In this document: in pieces, positions 55,963 through 64,000 of the stretch | Numbering within the stretch: position 1 is the first letter of the stretch | Layout of the letters: each line of letters begins with the position of its first letter | Program-made: the position numbers and the translations under genes | The notes under the pieces: model-generated | Seen by the model: only the letters and a program-made list of their open reading frames with translations | Database searches by the model: none | Told to the model about the DNA's origin: nothing | Assembly (NCBI GenBank): GCA_015680685.1 | Contig: MNCI01013673.1 | Span: 193,975-257,974 of the forward strand | DNA: 64,000 bases | Origin: Gnetum montanum | Lineage: Eukaryota; Streptophyta; Gnetopsida; Gnetales; Gnetaceae | Direction: 5' to 3'

Positions 55963-58720
55963 ATGGCCCCAAAGAGAGGAGCAACATGAGGATCCTCACA
56001 ATTGATAAGTAAAAGACCTAGAGGCCATGGAAGAGGTTGAATAGGAGAATAAGATCCACAAGAAAAACATGTGGAGTAGGAGGCTCAATCTTTCAACATC
56101 CATTAGGAAACTTCCTCTATAGGACATTTGGCCTAGGGGGAGGTATAAGAACCACAAGCATAAGGATAGTGCCTCACACGATCACAGGAATGCCTTCAAA
56201 TCATCCAAGAGAAGATGCTCATGACCACAGTGACTGTGGAGTTGAGCTTTGGCCCATTTGTAGAACTTGTTCCAAAAGTAGTGAAGACAAAACTTCAAGC
56301 ATAACTGTTATGGCCCATACTTCCAAATAGTGGAAAATGGTATTTAGGGAAGACCTATCAATTTTGGCATAACAAAGAAGAAGATGCAATGGTTAGCATT
56401 GAGGGAGTCTCCATATCTTATTTAGTTAAGGTGATAGCTAAAGCCCTAAATGTTTCCAAAAAGCAGCAAAAGTTGCACATTCATCCACAAGATCAAATAT
56501 AGATACTAGAAAACTATGGTTGTGAAGGGAAAATGGCAAAGAAGATAAGGATTATAATGAGTTAACTCTTGAAGAGAGAATTTATTTTAACATTGGCACA
56601 TGCCATCTATTTTCCACAAAAAGATTAAATAGATTATTCACTTATGTAGCTAGAGGAACTTTGATCCTAATGGGGAAGTATAATGTAAATGTTACACAAC
56701 TCTACTTCATGAAGATCCAAAGGTGGTTTCAAGAAAAGAAGGTAGGAAAGTTGATACTTCCATTTTCTTGCCTCATCAGGAAGCCATGCAAACATATTAG
56801 AATCCTAGGGTACACCAATGACATCATCAAGAAGGCTCAGAATGCTTCATAAGCTAAAATTCTCAAGCCAATAGCATCAAAGAAAGATCAGGTGGATGAA
56901 TAAATAGACGTTGGAAAAACCACATAGACTACTATACAAAAATAGCAAGTGGGACCTAGTGGTTAGTAGCAAGAGCAACAAAAATAGCAAGGGAAACTAC
57001 AATAGTAAGAACAATAGCAGCAGGAAGTTCCACCACTGCCACTGCAAGATTACAAGCCATCCATGAGTCATCTATAATAGATTTCATAGACTATCAATTA
57101 GGGAACACATGAGGAGGCCAACCTCTATAAACTTATTGATAATGCCATTTAGCCCATAGTTTCCATAGATTTTGTATTTAGCCCACAATTTCCACAGATC
57201 TTATTAGTGGAAAATTATCATTATAGTTAGGAGGAGAGATCCAATGGTCACATTATATTTCTAGGAACACTGCATCATTTCAAGTGGTGCTTGAAATTGG
57301 GGAAGGAGCCACAATTATAATTATGTAGTGCCAACATGCAACAGGAGTAGAAGAAGTGATCATAAATCACATCAAATAATCATTCAATATACTTATTGCT
57401 CAAATGCTAGTTAGTACCTCGATGACTCTTGCTGATCATGAAGATGTGCTAGATTGATTGCTATAGACTAGGCAAGTCATGAAAACTCTTTTCAACATCC
57501 TAGGTGATGTCACTGTAGTGTAGTTGAAGTTAATAGAAATAAAAGGTAATTTGATCATGGAAAAAACCAAGTTAGAGTATGTAGAGAATGAAATTCTTAG
57601 AATAAAAGAAGAGCTTGTAACCTTGAGGGCCAAAGATAGAGATCCTACTCAATATGTTATATTTGATTAGCTAGAGTAATTTAGAATAAAACATATTAAT
57701 CACCTGATGGAACAAAGTCAGCATATGGAGAATAAAAAGGAGAAAGTAGTGTGGAATGCCTCAGTAGCAAAAGCACAAACATATGCACATGCTAAGGCAT
57801 TCACTATAGCATAGAAGGAAAATAAAAATCTCACTATAGACATCACTAGGTTGACTAATGTAGAGAAGCAGAAGAACATTCTTGAGGAAATCATCCAATA
57901 GTTGAGAGAATAAGTTATGAGAGTCAACTAAGATATGAGTTACTTAGTAAGAGAAAATAGAACCCTCTCAATGGAGAAGGTATGCGTAATTAGATAGAAA
58001 TCTGCTATTGAAATTAGCAAGTGGTAGAATAAAGCTAAGAAGCACAAAAGGCTTAAGGAACACTTCCATAATTAGGTGGGCATGTATAAAAAAATCAATC
58101 AAAAGGAAATCCATATAATGAAAGCCCAGATCAATTCCATATTAGCACAGAATCTAGCCTAGGAACCCATCTTGGATTGTTATGCTCATGTCCATCAAGC
58201 AGAGATAAAAAAAAGACATGAAAATAGAAGATTTGAAAGAATACATGTGTTTAGCTAACCTTTGTTATGCTAACTTGGTCATGTTGATAGCAAGCAAGCT
58301 TAGAAATAAGCTTGAATAGCAAGTAGCAACCACATATTCATTGTATGAAAAGAAGTTTGAAGATTAAAAGGATGCTTTATAGAAGATATATGTGGTAAAA
58401 TCTGAATTAGAAGAAATTAAGGCTAGCTACCAAGAGCAGAAGGACATTGGAGTGAACCTAGCCAAAAGAATATCTAATTATTAGGAGTTATGTAACATGG
58501 CTAGGGCATTTGAGGAAGAGAGAAGGTAGTTCACGGCATGGTACACTAAAGCTAATTAGATGTTTCTACAACTATCATGTCCATGGGATCTACCAAATCC
58601 ATCACACATAGCACAACAAGCATTGATGGTGCAAGACGCTAGAATGGAAAAAGAAAGGAGAAGCCTTACGATAAGGAGAAGTAACCAATTGAGGAGCCAC
58701 CACCACTAGGCACTACATAG
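55963..58720 (+). pseudogene. ORF-X of element F
   Basis: The ATG at 55963 (MAPKRGAT) follows CATGATTGCAA, a mutated acceptor-like site. The PF20167-like region includes GKWYLGKTYQFWHNKEEDA, VSIEGVSISYLVKVIAKAL (56325-56460), TYVARGTLILMGKYNVNVTQ and LPFSCLIRKPCKHIRILGY (56640-56820). A glutamine/serine-rich linker follows (56900-57060). Coiled-coil sequence occupies about 57480-58480. The conserved tail has ARAFEEERR, FTAWYTKAN, MFLQLSCPWDLP, and the end EEPPPLGTT with TAG at 58718-58720. There are many stops and at least two frameshifts. Length and layout equal those of A and C. Confidence 0.75.
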
Positions 58721-58926
58721 GCTACATCAAGATTTGTCAAGTTTTGCTTTTTTTTCAAAGGTTATCTTGTCATGTTTTGTATTCATTTTTACAAAATACC
58801 ACTATGGCATAAAGTGTCATGTATATAGTTAAGTTATTCATGTAAATCTACCTTCCAATTTTGTAAAGGACTCTATCCTCATTTTTTTTAACTTAAGGAT
58901 GAGTTTCTAGGTAGTTGTCAAGTTAT

Positions 58927-59807
58927 GATAAAGTCAATTTTTGTTTAGCTTTGATATTGTACATCTGATATTGTAGCTACGATATTGAAGATCTAATATC
59001 ATAGCATAAGCTATGTCATCATATATGAAATATTACAAGATGCATGCCAGCCTATAAATATGGCACTTTGGCTTACAAGTTCACAATAGATTTCATTGAG
59101 TAGTAGCAAAACTCTTTCAATTTGTTTTCATGAATTTTCTCTTCAGAACTTAGAAGTGGATGTCTATAGTGTGGTGTTGAGTGATTGTATGGTGTATTTA
59201 TTCAAGTGAATTGTACTTGGACACAGTTCATGATCAAAAATAAAGATTGAAATTACTTATCATAATTGTAGCATCCACTTAGTTTACTTAGAATAATTGT
59301 TCCTATTTTCCCTAGTTAATCATTTACTGTACAAGCATATTTTTTACAAGTTAAAGATAAATAGTATGGATATGACTAGTTTTGAGCACTAAGTGTAGTT
59401 ATCTGGTAATCCAATAGTGTTATCACTTGGTATGCTTGGTATGGTACACTTGGTAACCCTAGTGATGACTACATGAGTCCAAGGAATATACGATAAATCA
59501 GGATCAAACATCCATCACTTTAGGATAGAATAGATTTGTTTACTATTTTACTTAGACTTAGAAACTATTTCCAATTCATCATGTTTACTAGGAGTAGCAA
59601 TGGTCCAATAACATCAATTATTATATACCTCACTGTGACCTAAACCATACATATAGACTTCACTACCTCCACATAGGAAGACAACAGTCTTAAACTTAAA
59701 CCAATTACTAGCATATTCACATTGCCTTGTCCATAGATTATGATTTGGTCATGCATGAACACCTATGACTTGTATGGTTGGGTGTTAGATTAGTCCACCA
59801 CTCATTA
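58927..59807 (+). repeat. 3' LTR of element F
   Basis: 881 bases, starting TGATAAAGTCAATTTTTG and ending CTCATTA. The TATA box is at 59052-59060. The preceding polypurine position reads GTTGTCAAGTTA, a degraded tract. It contains a stretch near 59690-59740 that is missing from the 5' copy. Confidence 0.88.
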
Positions 59808-59812
59808 GTTAG

Positions 59813-60913
59813 GTAACCGATTTTTAAGATATTTGATCTCTTGGAATATATCTAAGTTATCTAGTTGTAGCTACTTGAGATAAAAAGAAAATTACTGATC
59901 ACTAACATGCAACTAGAGAAGGCCACTATTAGCAATCAACAATTAGCAATAAGGCTTGCATAACATAGAGCCCACTTACTAGATTCATTCATTCTTAGGC
60001 CTAAGCTTATAAGAGATGAAGCTTTTCAAATGCTTTAGTAGAGACTTAAATAGGCTAAGAATGTAAAAGAGATAATGATCCTTGATGTATCTCTATCATA
60101 ATAAATGATGAATTCTTCTAATGGTAACCTTTAACAAATTCACAAGAAAAATCTTGTGCTAATCTAAGACAATCACCGCCTACACAAGACTAACTGGAAA
60201 AAGAATCAAATGATCAAATACATTCATTAGTAGTAGAAGAAACTTTTTAAGGTGAACTAGGATGTGAGGAGATTAGCTAGAAAAAATTTCAAATGTTTGA
60301 ATGAAGGAGGTTTGTGCCTTTCACTAGAAGACTACCATTAAGATCAACACATGAAAACATAAAGTTCTCAAATATGAAAGAGCAAAAAATCACTATAGGG
60401 ATTAGGTTGGAATTCTCAAGAAGATCAATGAAAAGGAAATTAAATTGGCAAAGACTAAGTAAACAAAGCCCTCCAACAACTTCAACAACAAGGAAAATCA
60501 AGCTAGAATCCACCTGAAGGAGTTGCACATTTAAGAGATGATGGAGTACATGAAATTATCCAACCTCCATTATTCAAACCTAAAAATGCTTATGGTGGAA
60601 AGGACTATATCTAAACTAGAGAAGTAGGTGACTAGATCATACCTCCTATATGAGGTAGAGTCCAAGCTCCCCATAGAGACAAAGTAGAAGTTGGAAATGG
60701 CCAACATAGAGCTTGAAGTTCTCAAAAGAAAATTCATAGATCAGAGATTAGTTGTTGAGAACTTGACTAGAAGAATGAACAACTAACAAGAACTATGAAA
60801 TCTTATTCATAGGTTTAATATCAAATGTAAATATTTTATAGCCTAGTTATTAAAAATGAAAGATATGTTTCTAACCATGCCTTACTTATGGGATGTACTT
60901 GCACTAGCCATTC
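59813..60913 (+). pseudogene. ORF-X of element D, second part (cut by G)
   Basis: Resumes the coiled coil of D's ORF-X after element F: TNMQLEKATISNQQLAIRLA near 59905-59965, LIRDEAFQML, and further helical sequence corresponding to A at 29880-30860. The tail reads RFNIKCKYFIA, stop, LLKMKDMFLTMPYLWDV, the same region as FTTWFINAKELFPAIP in A. G then cuts it off before the expected end. Pseudogene. Confidence 0.72.
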
Positions 60914-61742
60914 TGATGAGTCTTCATTTGGGCGATCGCGATATCGTATACTCGATATCGTAGTGCAACCACGATATTGCATACATGATATCACAGCCTG
61001 TATCCTCATCTATAAATAAGAGGTAGATAGATAAATTAGTTATTTAGTCTTTTCAATTCTTATTTTAAGTGTTAAGTTTCTATTTTTTCCTCTTAATCCT
61101 TTTGCTCCCAGTGTATGCCCGCAGTGTGGTGAATGTAATTGTATGACATCCTTTATTCGAGTGTGACGTACTTGGACACACACATGACTGGAAATAAAGA
61201 TCAAGATTACTTCATCATTGTAACATTCACTTAGTTTAATTATTTATTTAATTATTATTTAATACTTTCCTAGTTAATATCTCTCACCCTTAAACTCATG
61301 TTAAAACGCAGAATGAGTATGACTTGATTACGAGCATTTAAGTGTGACTACTTGGTAACCCAATAGCGTACCTAGGATCTGTGCTTGGTAACCCTAGTGG
61401 TAGTCATGCACGAAGTCCAAGATGTGTATGGATAATCAAGGAACGGATGTTCATCGCACTTAGGCTAGTTTAGGTTCTCTCACCCTTTCTCTCTTAGCTT
61501 AGATAATATTACCTTCCATTGCCTTCAGGAGTAGCATTAGGTTAGAAACACATCATACACCTCACTTTGGACTAAACCATATGTGATAAAGCTACCACTA
61601 GTCCATATGGGAAGACAATGAACTGCAACCTAAGGCTAACTATCTAGATGCTACAACTAGTCTGTCTATGGAGTTTGACCGAATCATGCGTGTAACGCTC
61701 ATATTCATATGGTTGAGTGTAGGGGTGCCTCGCCACTCATCA
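60914..61742 (+). repeat. 5' LTR of element G
   Basis: 829 bases ending CTCATCA. The U3 has CGATCGCGATATCGTATACT, CGATATCG, CGATATTGC and TGATATCA (60930-60993). The TATA box is at 61010-61018. R/U5 closely resembles the LTR of C (TTATTCGAGTGTGACGTACT), although the U3 does not. Confidence 0.9.
60930..60993 (+). promoter_or_regulatory. GATATC palindrome array in U3 of G
   Basis: Four GATATC or GATATT units within about 64 bases, directly before the TATA box. The same design as in E. Confidence 0.6.
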
Positions 61743-61743
61743 T

Positions 61744-61761
61744 CAGTGCCATTGCCAGGGA
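61744..61761 (+). other. Primer binding site of element G
   Basis: CAGTGCCATTGCCAGGGA, a decayed form of TGGCGCCGTTGCCGGGGA. The first two bases are changed. Confidence 0.75.
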
Positions 61762-61887
61762 TGGTGCTAGTTATCTAGATTAATTATATCATACAAGGTC
61801 ACTATATAGGAATTAATGATATATCTTTTAGAAAGAAATAATTATAAAACAAAAGTCACATATAAATTCACACACAATTTCACAACC

Positions 61888-63874
61888 ATGCCTCTCCTAC
61901 AAGACTATGATAATTCCACACCTAGTGAGGAAGTTCATTGGAGAACCAATGAACTATATGATAATGAATATTAGAGTACACAACCTAAAGTGGGGGTTTC
62001 TTATAAACATAAACGAAGGCAACATCGTCCCAACGCACAAAAGCATAACTTATGTGATGGCGATGAACCCCCATTGGCCACTACAAGCCTAATGTAAATA
62101 CAAGAGGTTGTTCGAATCTCCCATAGGCATCGTAAAGAGAGCCATCTACCTAGGCTCAATTTAAACAACTTTCCCAATTTTTCAGGAGGCTATGACTTAG
62201 ATCTGCAACAACATTTACAAGCCTTCTACGATGCTTGTACATGGAACAACATTGATAATAGTTGGAAAAAACTTAAGCTCTTTCCTATGACACTCGTTGG
62301 CCAAGAAAAAGTATGGTATAGGTCGTTAAAACCAAATTCAATATGACATTGGCCAACAATGGTTGAACTTTTTAAATGAAAGATATCAAACCTACAAAAG
62401 AGTGTTAGCCTTGAGGAAACAAATCCAAGAGTGGAAACAAGCACAACATGAACCCTTGGACATGGCCTTAGAAAGATATTATGCATTGTTAAATAACTAT
62501 ATAGACCATGGGTTCTCCGAGGAAAGGCTAATGTACCATATCATTGATGGGCTTCGTGATGAAACAAGAAATACCCTAGGGATGTATGCCCAAGGAAAAA
62601 TATATGAACTATGAACCCATCAAGTCCAAGAGCTTATTAAGCAGGTAGCAAAAGAGGAAGGAGAAATGGCTAGATGGGAGAGTGTTAAAAAACATCAATG
62701 GGACCAAAATCTCAACTTAACAAAGGTCCATGATCATAAAAAGGTGAAATCAACCTATCATAAGGAGAAAGAATCATCTTTGCCAATACAACAATCACTA
62801 GAAGAAGTCGAGGCAAAGATCAATAATATGTTGGAATGGACGTATAAAAAGTGTGGAAAATTTATTGATATCATTGGAGATAGAGTTTTGACAACCTGAG
62901 AAGTAGGCCAAAGTATCAGTAGACAATCAGAAAGAAGGGATAAGGAAAATAAGAGCTCAACTACCAATCATACGTATGAATGCAATAGATGCCTATACGA
63001 TCACCCCAAGGGCCAATGCCCAATATTGTTACATTTATATGAGCATTGGGGAAACACATTACACCCAAAGTTCGTACAGAGATACTATGTTCGATCATAG
63101 TGGAAACATTCCCAGTCGTGGGGGAAGCCACCCTTAAACTAGAAACACCCTTCGTATCATCTAAACCCAAATGCTTATCTAGTTCAACATCATGTTTCTC
63201 CAACTGGGTCAACATACTCTATCTCACAGCATTACTATTCTCCTCAATACTATCAACCTATGTTCTCAACAAAACCACCACCTTGTGCACCACACACTTA
63301 TCCTAATTTTCAACATACTCATCCTTTCCCTCCTTCTACATCACCACCAACTATTCCTAAGGTGTCTGCACCACAGCAACAACCACCGAACGTTACTTGT
63401 GCTACTATTGCCAATGGCAGTGAAAGACCTTAGCAACATTGAAGGTGCCCCTTCTTTAGAAATGACCCTAAGAAGGGACAACACCATTCCAAGGCCATTG
63501 CATCCTCCAACTCAGTACAAGTCCAACCCTGTGGTGCACCCTTATCCTCGAACCCAACGCCTCATGTTACTTCATCAGGGCCACCAATTAACATTAGAAC
63601 AACCATACGGCCCAATGAATACAACCATGGAGATCGATGTCCTAATCCTTGCATACCATCTTATGGTCACAGACATCATAGTGGGTCAATTTTTTACCCT
63701 AGGACCACATCTTACAAATTTCCCCACTATGCTTACTATAATCAAGTGTGTGAACCCCAATGGGGTAGGTATGACCAAGTTCCAATGTTTCCAACATGCA
63801 AGGATCCTCATCTTCCATTTATTAATCCTTTCCATCCTCAACCGATTAGTAATGGGGGATATCCCCTATTCTAA
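61888..63874 (+). pseudogene. gag of element G (C/G type)
   Basis: ATG at 61888 (MPLLQDYDNSTPSEEVHWRT), stop TAA at 63872-63874, about 661 codons. There is a one-base insertion near 62360 (in CTTTTTAAATGAA), after which the frame NERYQTYKRVLALRKQIQEW, LDMALERYYALLNN and HIIDGLRDETRNTLGMYAQG continues. The zinc knuckle at 62981-63019 is complete: CNRC, LYD, H, PKGQ, C, that is CX2CX3HX4C. The proline-rich tail ends CKDPHLPFINPFHPQPISNG then GYPLF. Length, order and end agree with C (664 residues), which shows that a gag ending here without protease is ancestral to both. Confidence 0.87.
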
Positions 63875-64000
63875 TAACAAGTAGGGTTAATAACCACTTA
63901 TTTTCTTTAATTTTACAACTTTTTGTTTTCTAGTTTTTCATTTTTCAATTTCTTGTTTTATCTTTTTGTCTTTTTATCCTTTTACACTTTTGTAAGTAAT
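63875..64000 (+). other. T-rich start of the post-gag tract of G
   Basis: CAACTTTTTGTTTTCTAGTT and following T-rich sequence match the minus strand of C at 22230-22320. No coding sequence. Confidence 0.8.

Larger units (their letters stand above)
49369..59807 (+). mobile_element. Element F: gag, protease and ORF-X, no RT or integrase
   Basis: A 10439-base element inside ORF-X of D: 5' LTR 49369-50189, primer site, gag, protease, non-coding tract 53708-55962, ORF-X 55963-58720 and 3' LTR 58927-59807. After the protease the sequence passes straight to the GTCATGGGGAAGAT stretch that follows integrase in A and D, so RT, RNase H and integrase are cleanly absent. The right LTR end is CTCATTA instead of CTCATCA. 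Confidence 0.88.
34440..60913 (+). mobile_element. Element D: Athila-like element, host of nested E, F and G
   Basis: A plus-strand element with a truncated 5' LTR, gag, protease, RT, RNase H, integrase, a non-coding tract and ORF-X. E interrupts RNase H at 39312, F interrupts ORF-X at 49369, and G interrupts ORF-X at 60914. The 3' LTR should lie beyond the window. Excluding E and F, about 11 kb of D is visible. It is the most decayed element, with RT reading FMNEF and protease lacking its aspartate, consistent with being older than its guests. Confidence 0.85.
60914..64000 (+). mobile_element. Element G: C-type gag element, runs off the window
   Basis: Starts TGATGAGTCTTCATTTGGG inside ORF-X of D (preceding five bases CATTC). 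It has an LTR, a primer site and a gag of the C type, then the T-rich start of the non-coding tract. Its gag ends without protease or pol, exactly like C. Whether it carries ORF-X cannot be seen here. Confidence 0.88.

Noticed and set aside
1-64000. CRISPR arrays, bacterial operons, rRNA or tRNA genes
   Set aside because: No regularly spaced repeats, ribosome-binding-site-led gene clusters or rRNA/tRNA sequences were seen. All structure fits plant LTR retrotransposons.

Overview
The window is intergenic heterochromatin from a plant, probably a seed plant with a large, repeat-rich genome. It is AT-rich, I see no cellular gene, and essentially everything recognisable is decayed LTR retrotransposon. 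Reverse transcriptase with an FMDDF catalytic box, tRNA-Asp-type primer sites, TGATGA/TCATCA LTR ends and an extra ORF downstream of integrase point to the Athila group of Ty3/Gypsy. I cannot name the species. All assignments come from reading the sequence; no search was run.

I resolve seven related elements in two nests and name them A to G. Element A (1192-32226, +) is flanked by perfect ATGAT target-site duplications. It is interrupted in gag by B (3359-12619, -; GTATC/GTACC) and in integrase by C (16706-25298, -; perfect GACTT). With these removed, A is about 13.2 kb: LTR, gag, protease, RT, RNase H, integrase, a 2.1 kb non-coding tract, a roughly 900-residue extra ORF (here ORF-X), LTR. 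Element D (34440 to beyond 60913, +) has the same plan. It is interrupted in RNase H by E (from 39312, +; CCCAT), in ORF-X by F (49369-59807, +; GTTAA/GTTAG), and further along ORF-X by G (60914 to beyond the window end, +). Flanks at 1-1186 and 32232-34439 hold no recognisable gene.

The elements have lost autonomy in different ways. B lacks the integrase core and ORF-X. E and F keep gag and protease but have no RT, RNase H or integrase. C has a divergent gag followed directly by the non-coding tract and ORF-X, with no protease or pol. G carries the same gag type, ending at the same place and running into the same T-rich tract, so loss of pol looks like a family trait.

The most interesting signal is the ORF-X module. 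ORF-X starts with a domain resembling the plant transposon protein family Pfam PF20167 and continues as a long coiled coil. It is preceded in A, C, D and F by (i) a T-rich tract, (ii) two conserved non-coding blocks, (iii) a TATA-containing segment that looks like an LTR U3, and (iv) a GTGATTGCAG splice-acceptor-like site next to the start codon, intact in C and preserved in B although B lost ORF-X. This suggests ORF-X was expressed from its own promoter and/or a spliced mRNA. U3 regions come in two interchangeable types, one built of repeated GATATC palindromes.

One assembly fault is visible: the 236-base piece between the single Ns at 44146 and 44383 appears to be placed in reverse orientation.
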